A stretch of 6,314 nt of DNA from Oscillospiraceae bacterium (GCA_028694405.1 JAQUTM010000136.1:1-6314); one strand, 5' to 3'; shown: positions 1 through 5,228, counted from the stretch's first letter. Notes: generated from the sequence alone by a model not told the origin. Numbers and translations are program-made.

Positions 1-17
1 TGTCAACACCTTTTTTC
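1..17 (+). repeat. Direct repeat, copy 1 (TGTCAAYACCTTTTTTC)
   Basis: This 17-base unit is repeated at 100-116 with 16 of 17 identities; the one difference is C/T at the seventh base. In both copies a second run of six T follows 12 bp after the first. The repeat is the complement of a promoter's -35 and UP region, so it marks promoter duplication rather than a mobile element. Confidence 0.75.
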
Positions 18-28
18 AAATGTTTTTT
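1..28 (-). promoter_or_regulatory. Second tandem promoter (P2), -35 and A-tracts only, cut by window edge
   Basis: Read on the - strand, positions 6-1 give a perfect TTGACA -35 hexamer. It is preceded by two runs of six A (11-16 and 23-28) spaced 12 bp apart. The -10 element would lie off the left edge, so only the upstream half is seen. The module matches the one at 100-127 in hexamer, A-tract length and A-tract spacing, which supports it as a second promoter of the same transcription unit. Confidence 0.6.
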
Positions 29-48
29 CAGGACTTTACTCTCAGCCC

Positions 49-68
49 GTCTCCGCACCAGCGGCGAC
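49..68 (-). other. GC-rich hairpin in the leader between the tandem promoters
   Basis: GTC-T-CCGC (49-56) pairs with GCGG-C-GAC (61-68) around the four-base loop 57-60, with one internal mismatch. On the - strand this lies just after the expected P1 start site and upstream of P2. It stands out in an otherwise AT-rich region. There is no U-run after it, so it is a leader RNA structure rather than a terminator. Confidence 0.4.
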
Positions 69-76
69 AATTTGTA

Positions 77-105
77 ATTATACACACTTCCTTCCCCTTT
101 GTCAA
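77..105 (-). promoter_or_regulatory. Perfect-consensus sigma-A promoter (P1), probably for an rRNA/stable RNA operon
   Basis: On the - strand the -35 is TTGACA (105-100) and the -10 is TATAAT (82-77), separated by exactly 17 bp, so both hexamers match the sigma-70/sigma-A consensus fully. Phased A-tracts upstream (110-115 and 122-127) look like an UP element. Transcription would start near 70 and leave the window to the left, passing a second promoter at its edge. Perfect hexamers, A-tracts and a tandem arrangement are typical of rrn promoters in Firmicutes. The identity of the downstream gene is inferred, since none of it is in view. Confidence 0.8.
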
Positions 106-116
106 TACCTTTTTTC
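100..116 (+). repeat. Direct repeat, copy 2 (TGTCAAYACCTTTTTTC)
   Basis: Second copy of the unit at 1-17, offset by 99 bp. It forms the -35 and first A-tract of the left-facing promoter P1. Confidence 0.75.
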
Positions 117-183
117 CTCCCTTTTTTACTCCCTTATTTTGACTTCTTTTCTCTGTCTTTAATCAGTCGTTTTGTTTTTTTAT

Positions 184-207
184 ATATATAATGTATATAT
201 TATATAT
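184..207. repeat. AT-only inverted repeat between the divergent promoters
   Basis: ATATATAAT (184-192) and ATTATATAT (199-207) are perfect inverted 9-base arms around a 6-base centre, inside a longer alternating TA stretch from about 180. It lies between the left-facing P1 and the right-facing coaX promoter. It may be an easily melted or regulatory site, or simple AT-rich sequence; nothing here decides which. Confidence 0.4.
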
Positions 208-222
208 GTTTTGCTCTTCTAT

Positions 223-251
223 TTGCAAAAACGGTTTTTTCTTTATATAAT
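223..251 (+). promoter_or_regulatory. Promoter of the coaX-panT unit
   Basis: TTGCAA (223-228, 4 of 6 to consensus) and TATAAT (246-251, perfect) are separated by exactly 17 bp. Transcription would begin near 258, leaving a leader of about 30 nt before the ATG at 289. It also rules out translation from the open frame further upstream, which lies outside this transcript. Confidence 0.65.
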
Positions 252-272
252 TGTAATTAAAGTATTATATAT

Positions 273-279
273 AGGTAGG
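273..279 (+). promoter_or_regulatory. Ribosome binding site deciding the coaX start
   Basis: AGGTAGG lies 9 nt before the ATG at 289, a modest but properly spaced Shine-Dalgarno sequence. The same frame is open back to an ATG at 172, but the extra 39 residues are low-complexity AT-rich translation (Tyr/Ile/Phe/Val) unlike any CoaX N-terminus. Confidence 0.65.
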
Positions 280-288
280 CAAAAAATT

Positions 289-1059
289 ATGGTTTTGGTA
301 TTGGATATTGAAAACTCTACTATATTGTTGGGCGCTTATAATAAAGAGGGGTTACTCTTTAAAAGCACTTTGCGGGCAGACCTATCCAAAACCGCGGACG
401 AATATGCCGTTTCCTTTCTATCTATCCTCACCCTTTATCGTCATCTCAGCACAGAGATAGAGGGCTGCATTATTTGCAGCGTAGTTCCCGCTTTGCTTTC
501 CACTGTAAGGCAAGCTCTTGCTCACCTTACTTGTGCGCGCATTTATGTGGTTGGCCCCGGCATTAAAACCGGGCTTAACATTAAAACCGATAACCCCGCC
601 CAACTGGGTGCTAATTTGGTTTGCGGTGCAGTAGCCGTATTAGATAAATACGCGGCTCCCGCTTTGCTTATAAACTTAGATACCGCCGTAACCATTGTTG
701 CATTAGACGCAAATAAAAACTTAATCGGCGCCAGCATTGCTCCGGGCGTGCTTATCAGCCTGGAAGCCTTAATTGCTCGTACCGCTCAGCTGCCTCAAAT
801 TGGGCTGGAAACCGTCCCGCCTACGGTACTGGGCACCAATACCGTTTCCAGTATGCAGTCCGGCTTAGTTTACGGCACTTCATGCATGATAGATGGAATG
901 GTAGATAAGTTTTCCGCTTTGTTGGATACCAATCCCATATTGGTCGCTACCGGCGACATCGCCCCTTTTATTTTGCCTCATTGTGCGCACACTATAATTG
1001 AAGATGCCACCCTTATCTTAGATGGGCTTTATCTCATCTACGAAAAAAATATAAAATAA
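289..1059 (+). CDS. coaX: CoaX-family protein (type III pantothenate kinase-like) with degenerate active site
   Basis: The 256-residue product matches the CoaX family (usual length about 255-260) over its whole length. Type III pantothenate kinases phosphorylate pantothenate with ATP plus a monovalent cation, the first step of CoA synthesis, in the cytoplasm. Retained features are Asp6 and Asn9 of the N-terminal phosphate motif, TADEYA (35-40), SVVP (64-67), the GPGIKTGLNIK pantothenate-site segment (89-99), APG (151-153), and NTVSSMQSGLVYG (184-196). Several key positions are changed. DxGNT reads DIENS, with Glu for Gly8. GADR reads GANL (107-110), so the catalytic Asp is Asn109. D-x-G-T-A reads NLDTA (129-133), losing the cation-binding Asp. 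ATGG reads ATGD (220-223). The frame is intact, so this is not an obvious pseudogene. panT follows 94 bp downstream. Family membership is firm; kinase activity is doubtful, and a sensor or regulatory role is possible. Confidence 0.88.
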   Translation: MVLVLDIENSTILLGAYNKEGLLFKSTLRADLSKTADEYAVSFLSILTLYRHLSTEIEGCIICSVVPALLSTVRQALAHLTCARIYVVGPGIKTGLNIKTDNPAQLGANLVCGAVAVLDKYAAPALLINLDTAVTIVALDANKNLIGASIAPGVLISLEALIARTAQLPQIGLETVPPTVLGTNTVSSMQSGLVYGTSCMIDGMVDKFSALLDTNPILVATGDIAPFILPHCAHTIIEDATLILDGLYLIYEKNIK

Positions 1060-1076
1060 CTGTTTTCTTGGTAATT

Positions 1077-1090
1077 AGCTGCTTGCAGCT
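1077..1090 (+). other. Small hairpin in the coaX-panT gap
   Basis: AGCTG (1077-1081) and CAGCT (1086-1090) form a 5-bp stem with loop CTTG, followed by only four pyrimidine-rich bases. It is too weak to be a confident terminator. It may slow transcription or protect the RNA end between the two genes, or be chance. Confidence 0.2.
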
Positions 1091-1153
1091 TTTACAAATA
1101 AATTATTGCATTGCATCTGTTTTTTGGCAGAGCAGTAGCAAGGAGGAAATGTT

Positions 1154-1759
1154 ATGAAACATAACAAAGAAAAAACCGTTCGTCTTACACAGCTGGGTCT
1201 GCTCTCGGCAGTTATCCTTATCATGAGCTTTACGCCCTTGGGATACCTGCGCATTGCAGCGTTGGAAATCACTTTTATTACCGTCCCTGTAGCCGTTGGC
1301 GCTATTGTTTTGGGGCCGGTAAGCGGGGCCGTTTTAGGCGCCGTTTTTGGATTAACCAGCTTCGCCACTTGCTTTGGAACCAGTGCCTTTGGCGCCACTC
1401 TGTTAAGTATTAACGCACTTGCCACTTTTGCGGTATGTGTTATACCTCGGGTACTGGCAGGTCTTTTATGCGGCTATGCGTTCCATGCTTTTACAAAAGC
1501 AAAACCCGTTTCTCCCGTTACACTTTTTGCTTGCGCTCTCTCTTGCCCTTTACTTAATACGCTATTTTTTATGGGCGGCTTAGTATTGTGCTTTTATAAT
1601 ACTCCTTATATCCAAAGCTTTGCTCAAGCTTTAGGCGCCACAAATCCTTTTACCTTTATTTTGTTATTTGTAGGAGTGCAGGGTTTAGTGGAAGCTGTAG
1701 TTTGTTGTTTACTTGCCGGGTTCATCAGCAAAGCACTTATCCGTTACCGTACCAAATAA
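1154..1759 (+). CDS. panT: ECF transporter S component, probably pantothenate-specific (PanT-like)
   Basis: A very hydrophobic 201-residue protein with about six membrane segments (roughly 12-28, 38-53, 56-74, 84-108, 122-145, 166-190) and a basic N-terminus. This fits the substrate-binding S component of energy-coupling factor vitamin transporters (ECF_trnsprt family). The stretch ITFITVPVAVGAIVLGP (39-55), followed by a Gly-rich segment ending GLTSF (66-70), is characteristic of that family. S components bind the vitamin and work with a shared EcfT/EcfA module, which is not encoded here and must lie elsewhere. The start is fixed by AGGAGG at 1141-1146, 7 nt before the ATG. Specificity for pantothenate is inferred from the adjoining CoaX-family gene; PanT genes are often found beside pantothenate kinase genes. 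Other group II vitamin specificities cannot be excluded from sequence alone. It is probably co-transcribed with coaX, as no clear promoter or strong terminator lies in the 94-bp gap. Confidence 0.8.
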   Translation: MKHNKEKTVRLTQLGLLSAVILIMSFTPLGYLRIAALEITFITVPVAVGAIVLGPVSGAVLGAVFGLTSFATCFGTSAFGATLLSINALATFAVCVIPRVLAGLLCGYAFHAFTKAKPVSPVTLFACALSCPLLNTLFFMGGLVLCFYNTPYIQSFAQALGATNPFTFILLFVGVQGLVEAVVCCLLAGFISKALIRYRTK

Positions 1760-1776
1760 TTTAAAATAAAAACAAT

Positions 1777-1820
1777 AAAGCACAGTTGGCTTTTTATTTG
1801 CCAACTGTGCTTTTTGTTTT
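1777..1820. terminator. Bidirectional intrinsic terminator between convergent genes
   Basis: A perfect 14-bp stem pairs 1777-1790 with 1800-1813 around the 9-base loop 1791-1799. On the + strand it continues into a T-rich tail (1811-1820) and ends the coaX-panT transcript. On the - strand the A-rich flank at 1764-1779 supplies a U-rich tail, so the same hairpin can end the SGNH hydrolase transcript, whose stop codon is at 1832-1834. Confidence 0.9.
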
Positions 1821-1831
1821 ATCCTGTTACT

Positions 1832-3676
1832 TTATTGGGCAGGTGTTTCTGCAGAGGAGCTCTCTATCGTGGAGGTTATAGAGTTTCCTCCTGTTCCTCC
1901 GCTTTCCTCTTCACTACTTACAGGGGCCGAGCTGGTATCGGAACTTGTCTCTGAACTTCCGTCACCCCCGCCTCCACCTGCGGGTATATCTGCAACGGCT
2001 GTCACGGTTATTTTTCCCGTCACGTTACCCTCGGTATAAGGAACATCTATTGTGCCTTCTGTTGTAGCGGTATAACTAAAAGGTTTATCTGCAAAACTGC
2101 CATCGCTGTAGGTTACTCTTGCCACAAAGTTAGCAGGCGTTCCCACTGTTATGCTGGTGGGGCCTGTAACTACAATAGCGGTTACGGTAACAGGCTTGGC
2201 AGTTATCGCTACTTCAATAACGCCTGTTTTGCCGCTTTCGGTATAGCTTACCGATTTTGTCGTGCCCACATCGGCAGCTTGCGCGGTATATGAAATATTA
2301 CTGCGGTTCTGGGTTGTGTTATCACTGTAGTGTACCGTAACCGTGTAGTTTCCTGTGTCTCCCACATATAAGGTAGTAGGTCCGCTTAACGTAATGGAAG
2401 TAATTGTTGCCTGTTGGGAGGAAACCGAGGAAGAAGAGGAGGAAGTTTCCCCCGTCTTTTTAAAGATAGCGGTTACAATAACGTCCTCTGTGGCGTTTGA
2501 GGGTACGGTAAATGTCAATGTACTGTTGGATACATCTTCAATGCTGCCTATATTACATTTCCAGTTGCTGAAGGTATAGCCGCTGTTAGGCACCGCTGTT
2601 ACCGTGGTACATTTTGTTCCCTTCTCTACGCTTTGGGAAACAGCCCCGTTTATAAAGCCGCCGCCTACGTTGCCTTCTGTATCTATTGCGTCAAATAAAA
2701 CTTCAACCATGTCCTCATTGTACTGGGTTTGACCCGGCACAAACAATGGGTCGTTGGTAATAATACCGGGAGGTGTCTCTTTGCGCTGAGGCACGGTTTT
2801 TAAGGCGGGTCTTTTGTCCTCGGTAATATAGCTGTGTGTTCTAAAATAGGTAAACAGGGCTTCCATAGCCTCTTTGTTTAAGTGAATACCATCACTTAAG
2901 GTGTAGTTCTCTTTTGCAAATCCTGTCTCTTCGTCTTTCAGCACTTCTGCGCTGTTTAAAAATTTATATCCAAGCTCTTTTGCCATTTTTGCCAACGCAA
3001 CATTAAAGCCGTCTATGGTTTGCATGGTAATGTTTTCATTGCCGCGGTACCACCCAATAGGAGGCACGGCATTGATAATAATATCGGCATAAGGGTATGC
3101 CGTATGAATAGCCTCTAACGCTTTTTTATACTCCTTTACCAGCGTATCCGCCGAGTATCCCAGCGTGTTGTTGGTGCCAAACGTAATAATAATGCGCTTT
3201 GGCTGCATAATTTTAACGGCTTCGGGTATGGTAACCAAATCTGTATATCCATAAAAACCTACACACGGCTTTGTAATTACATGTTGAATACCCATTGATA
3301 CAATACCAATGGTGTTTTCCAGCGTGCTTTTTCCGTAGCTCATAAAACGGGCGGTATTGCTGTCACCTATAAATAGTGTCTCCTCTATATATTTTTCTCC
3401 CGCATCTTCGCTCTGTCCCAACACGGTATCCTTGTATTTTTCCGTATCAATTTTGTCTTTGTTTTTATCATAGGTACTATCGCTTAGCAGAGATACGCTC
3501 TGCGAGGACGTCTGTGAAACAGAACTTTTTTGCGGCACAAATACATTATATAAAACAATACCTGTTACCGTAGCTACCAAAACGCCTGCTCCGCAAAGCA
3601 AAATTATTTTTTGCTCTTTGGTCAAACTTTTCAGTAGTTTTATAAAAGCATTTTCTTTCGATTTACTGTTTTTCAA
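1832..3676 (-). CDS. Membrane-anchored SGNH/GDSL hydrolase with InlB-B-like and Ig-like repeats
   Basis: This 614-residue protein has a basic cytoplasmic N-terminus and one membrane helix (about 24-47), with no cleavage site evident, so it is probably a type II anchored extracellular protein. A Ser-rich linker (50-65) leads to an SGNH hydrolase domain (about 98-285). It shows block I GDS (104-106, nucleophile Ser106), block II Gly129, block III GTNN (167-170) and block V DGIH with Asp262 and His265, so the catalytic set is complete. Next comes an InlB B-repeat-like domain (about 325-408, with GYTFSNW and a closing VTAIFKK). A Ser stretch (411-420) leads to two Ig-like repeats (about 424-492 and 496-562) and a Gly/Ser/Glu-rich tail. 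There is no LPXTG sortase signal. SGNH enzymes hydrolyse esters, often acetyl groups on wall polymers or glycans; the substrate here is unknown. The reading frame has no ATG before residue 112, and translation starts at TTG. Confidence 0.85.
   Translation of the reverse strand: MKNSKSKENAFIKLLKSLTKEQKIILLCGAGVLVATVTGIVLYNVFVPQKSSVSQTSSQSVSLLSDSTYDKNKDKIDTEKYKDTVLGQSEDAGEKYIEETLFIGDSNTARFMSYGKSTLENTIGIVSMGIQHVITKPCVGFYGYTDLVTIPEAVKIMQPKRIIITFGTNNTLGYSADTLVKEYKKALEAIHTAYPYADIIINAVPPIGWYRGNENITMQTIDGFNVALAKMAKELGYKFLNSAEVLKDEETGFAKENYTLSDGIHLNKEAMEALFTYFRTHSYITEDKRPALKTVPQRKETPPGIITNDPLFVPGQTQYNEDMVEVLFDAIDTEGNVGGGFINGAVSQSVEKGTKCTTVTAVPNSGYTFSNWKCNIGSIEDVSNSTLTFTVPSNATEDVIVTAIFKKTGETSSSSSSVSSQQATITSITLSGPTTLYVGDTGNYTVTVHYSDNTTQNRSNISYTAQAADVGTTKSVSYTESGKTGVIEVAITAKPVTVTAIVVTGPTSITVGTPANFVARVTYSDGSFADKPFSYTATTEGTIDVPYTEGNVTGKITVTAVADIPAGGGGGDGSSETSSDTSSAPVSSEEESGGTGGNSITSTIESSSAETPAQ
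1991..2407 (-). repeat. Two tandem Ig-like domain repeats within the SGNH protein
   Basis: Residues about 424-492 and 496-562 align as two copies of one unit. Each opens with a T-x-I-x-x-x-GPT motif and then has a V-G-(D/T) turn, a V-x-Y-SD strand pair, S-Y-T-A and an ending G-x-I-x-V. The pattern resembles bacterial Ig-like domains of surface proteins that act as stalks or glycan-binding modules. The copies are well diverged, so this is an old duplication. Confidence 0.7.
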
Positions 3677-3683
3677 TTTTCTG

Positions 3684-3690
3684 CTCCCTT
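3684..3690 (-). promoter_or_regulatory. Ribosome binding site supporting the TTG start
   Basis: AAGGGAG on the - strand lies 7 nt before the TTG at 3676-3674. Because the hydrophobic anchor starts about 24 codons later and no ATG or GTG fits better, this site fixes the start of the SGNH hydrolase. Confidence 0.7.
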
Positions 3691-3731
3691 ACTGGGTTTT
3701 TTATGTGCAGCGTATCTACCACACCTGTCCT

Positions 3732-3760
3732 ATTATACTCTTTCTGTTTTCTCAGGTAAA
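3732..3760 (-). promoter_or_regulatory. Promoter of the SGNH hydrolase gene
   Basis: On the - strand, TTTACC (3760-3755, 4 of 6) and a perfect TATAAT (3737-3732) are separated by 17 bp. The start site would be near 3725, giving a leader of about 48 nt before the TTG start. The gene therefore need not depend on read-through from nfo. Confidence 0.6.
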
Positions 3761-3786
3761 GCAATCCCAAAAAACATAGAACTTTT

Positions 3787-3846
3787 GACAAATTATTCCT
3801 TGTCTCTTACCTCACCTTGTCCAAATCAACACTGCTATTATTCCTT
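3787..3846 (-). repeat. Repeated ATTATTCCTT element and small palindrome downstream of nfo
   Basis: ATTATTCCTT occurs at 3792-3801 and again at 3837-3846, a 45-bp offset. The first copy lies inside a palindrome, GACAA (3787-3791) with TTGTC (3800-3804). On the - strand no U-run follows, so it is not an intrinsic terminator. It sits upstream of the SGNH promoter and could be a regulator site, but it may be chance. No confident terminator for nfo is seen. Confidence 0.3.
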
Positions 3847-3873
3847 CTCCTATTGTAATAACGCGCGCCGTCT

Positions 3874-4722
3874 CTATTTTCCTTCGCTTTCCCTTTGAAA
3901 AATGCCTCTTAAAAGCTGTATTTCTTCCCCATATCCCTGTACATCGTTAGGCGTTTCCAAATAAAACGGCAGCGTCTTTAATACCGGGTGACAAATAATT
4001 CTGCTTATTGCCTCCAGTCCAATGGCACCTTCGCCTATTTTGGCATGCCTGTCCTTGTGGCTTTCCAAACCGTACATACTGTCATTTAAATGAACTGCCC
4101 GCAGCTTTTTTAGGCCGATTACTTTATCAAATTTTTCAAGCACTTCCTCCAGACGATTTACAATGTCATATCCGCCGTCAAGCACATGACAAGTGTCCAG
4201 GCAAATGCCCACTTTCTCCTGTTGTTCCACTTTTTCCAGTATGTTCTGCAGCTCTTCAAAGCTTCTGCCTATTTCCGACCCCTTACCTGCCATTGTCTCC
4301 AGCAGCACAGTGGTAGACTGCTGCGGTGTAATAAATGCATTTAACATCTCAACAATAAAATCACACCCTACGTCTACACCCTGTCCCACATGGCTGCCGG
4401 GGTGAAAGTTATAGTAACTGCCCGGCAAATACTCCATGCGTTCCAAATCATCTTTAAAAATGCTGCGCGCAAAAGTTCTGGTCTCCTCCTTAGCGCTGCA
4501 TACATTTAATGTATAAGGCGCATGTGCAAGCAACGGTGCAAACGCATTTGCCTGTACAATCTGCAGCAAAGCTTTTACGTCAGCTTCATCAATCTCCTTT
4601 GCGGCGCCACCACGCGGGTTTCGTGTAAAAAACTGAAATGTATCTGCATTTATTTTTAAAGCTTCACGCCCCATGGCGGCAAATCCTTTGCTCGCAGATA
4701 AATGACATCCTATATGTAACAT
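3874..4722 (-). CDS. nfo: Endonuclease IV (deoxyribonuclease IV), AP endonuclease family 2
   Basis: The 282-residue TIM-barrel protein has the normal family length (E. coli Nfo is about 285). It cleaves DNA 5' to abasic sites and trims damaged 3' ends in base excision repair, using three zinc ions in the cytoplasm. Signature segments are [11 protein letters not shown] (4-14), LAHAPYTLN (65-73), NFHPGSH (105-111), [13 protein letters not shown] (140-152), CLDTCH (174-179), HLNDS (211-215), [11 protein letters not shown] (222-232) and LETPN (255-259). All nine family metal ligands are present: His67, His107, Glu142, Asp176, His179, His211, Asp224, His226 and Glu256. The start is an ATG with AAAGAGG (4734-4728) 5 nt upstream. 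It is transcribed separately from the upstream genes, since a terminator lies between them and a promoter candidate follows it. No LexA-like GAAC-N4-GTTC site is seen. Confidence 0.97.
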   Translation of the reverse strand: MLHIGCHLSASKGFAAMGREALKINADTFQFFTRNPRGGAAKEIDEADVKALLQIVQANAFAPLLAHAPYTLNVCSAKEETRTFARSIFKDDLERMEYLPGSYYNFHPGSHVGQGVDVGCDFIVEMLNAFITPQQSTTVLLETMAGKGSEIGRSFEELQNILEKVEQQEKVGICLDTCHVLDGGYDIVNRLEEVLEKFDKVIGLKKLRAVHLNDSMYGLESHKDRHAKIGEGAIGLEAISRIICHPVLKTLPFYLETPNDVQGYGEEIQLLRGIFQRESEGK

Positions 4723-4765
4723 TTTTTCCTCTTTCTATCTATCTGTCTTTTGCGCTTTTTTCTTT

Positions 4766-4794
4766 ATGGTATCAAAATATAGGCAGTGCGTCAA
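4766..4794 (-). promoter_or_regulatory. Candidate nfo promoter
   Basis: On the - strand, TTGACG (4794-4789, 5 of 6) and TACCAT (4771-4766, 4 of 6) are separated by 17 bp. They lie just after the upstream terminator and about 40 nt before the nfo start codon, allowing a leader of roughly 36 nt. The -35 is good and the -10 is modest. Confidence 0.45.
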
Positions 4795-4800
4795 ATTTGC

Positions 4801-4858
4801 AAAAAAACACTGCACCTCTTTTGTAGTTTCTCTACTTGTAAGCAGGTGCAGTATTTTT
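4801..4858 (-). terminator. Intrinsic terminator downstream of the 101-residue protein gene
   Basis: AGGTGCAGT (4844-4852) and ACTGCACCT (4809-4817) form a perfect 9-bp stem. After a single mismatch it can extend through A/T pairs (4854-4858 with 4803-4807). The 26-base loop carries a second small stem, GTAG (4823-4826) with CTAC (4832-4835). On the - strand seven U follow (complement of 4801-4807). It lies 8 bp after the stop codon of the upstream gene and separates it from nfo. Confidence 0.8.
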
Positions 4859-4866
4859 ACAATATT

Positions 4867-5172
4867 TTAGCCTTGCGGATATTCTTCTTTACTCTCCAGT
4901 TTACTTGCTACCGTGTGGTCGCTTTCGGCGTACTTAAAGCCCTTTTTACCCGTGTCAATTTGCTGTCCCGTGTAAAACAAATCCGGCTTTACACCGCCTG
5001 TGCTCTCCGCCTTAAAATTGCGCTGGGCACTATCTATGGCATTCAGCTTCATTTTTGCCAAATGCTTTCTTGCGCCCGGTAACTCACGCGGCACACGTTC
5101 TTCTTCAAATAAATTATAGTCTATATCCTGTCCGTACTCTTCTTCCGGTTCGCGGCCAAAGTCCTTGTACAT
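4867..5172 (-). CDS. Small charged protein of unknown function
   Basis: I do not recognise this 101-residue protein. It is soluble and highly charged, with no signal peptide, membrane segment or cysteine. Residues 1-28 are strongly acidic and Tyr-rich (PEEEYGQDIDYN at 9-20). Residues about 29-57 are basic and probably helical (GARKHLAKMKLNAIDSAQRNFK at about 33-54). The C-terminal half is polar and likely flexible. The ATG at 5172 is chosen because GAGGTGAT ends about 4 nt before it, an excellent match to the 16S rRNA tail. A GTG at 5181-5179 opens the same frame but lies inside that binding site. The gene follows the GNAT gene by 56 bp with no - strand terminator between, so the two may share a transcript, and an intrinsic terminator follows. 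That it is a real gene rests on the strong ribosome binding site, the clean terminator and the non-repetitive composition. Confidence 0.7.
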   Translation of the reverse strand: MYKDFGREPEEEYGQDIDYNLFEEERVPRELPGARKHLAKMKLNAIDSAQRNFKAESTGGVKPDLFYTGQQIDTGKKGFKYAESDHTVASKLESKEEYPQG

Positions 5173-5184
5173 AAATATCACCTC
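5173..5184 (-). promoter_or_regulatory. Ribosome binding site of the 101-residue protein
   Basis: GAGGTGATATTT directly precedes the ATG at 5172, an extended Shine-Dalgarno match. The upstream GTG that could extend the frame by three residues overlaps this site, which favours the ATG. The GNAT gene's start (AGGAGG then ATATTT then ATG) has the same spacer. Confidence 0.7.
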
Positions 5185-5220
5185 AAGGTAAAGTATTTCC
5201 CTTGGGGCAATTTTTTATAC
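5181..5220 (+). other. Hairpin with T-run over the ribosome binding site of the small gene
   Basis: CCTCAAGG (5181-5188) pairs with CCTTGGGG (5200-5207) around an 11-base loop. In + strand RNA all eight positions pair, with one U-G, and CAA plus six T follow (5211-5216), so it looks like an intrinsic terminator pointing right although no + strand gene ends here. In - strand RNA one pair becomes an A-C mismatch, but the stem still covers the GAGG of the small gene's ribosome binding site. It could end antisense transcription or limit translation. Confidence 0.45.
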
Positions 5221-5228
5221 AACACCTT

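Noticed and set aside
138..167. TTGACT (139-144) as an alternative coaX promoter -35
   Set aside because: No acceptable -10 lies 16-18 bp downstream, whereas 223-251 gives a perfect -10 at exact spacing.
172..288. A 39-residue N-terminal extension of the CoaX-like protein from an ATG at 172
   Set aside because: The translation is low-complexity and AT-driven, lacks any CoaX similarity, lies upstream of the TTGCAA-17-TATAAT promoter, and the ATG at 289 has its own ribosome binding site and gives normal family length.
1075..1425. A 116-codon open frame on the - strand opposite panT
   Set aside because: It overlaps the well-supported panT start region and promoter-proximal gap, has no family resemblance or ribosome binding site, and its composition is the antisense of a hydrophobic Gly/Ala-rich gene.
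3805..3873. Tiny open frame after nfo following AGGAG
   Set aside because: It ends after about six codons and has no support.
4008..4405. Two overlapping + strand open frames opposite nfo
   Set aside because: They lie wholly within nfo, which has all nine catalytic ligands, and have no recognisable product.
4786..5082. A 98-codon + strand open frame across the terminator and the small - strand gene
   Set aside because: It would run through the terminator hairpin, has no convincing ribosome binding site, and its product is Phe/Cys/Leu-rich antisense translation.
5173..5181. GTG start at 5181 for the 101-residue protein
   Set aside because: The GTG is part of the Shine-Dalgarno sequence that serves the ATG at 5172.
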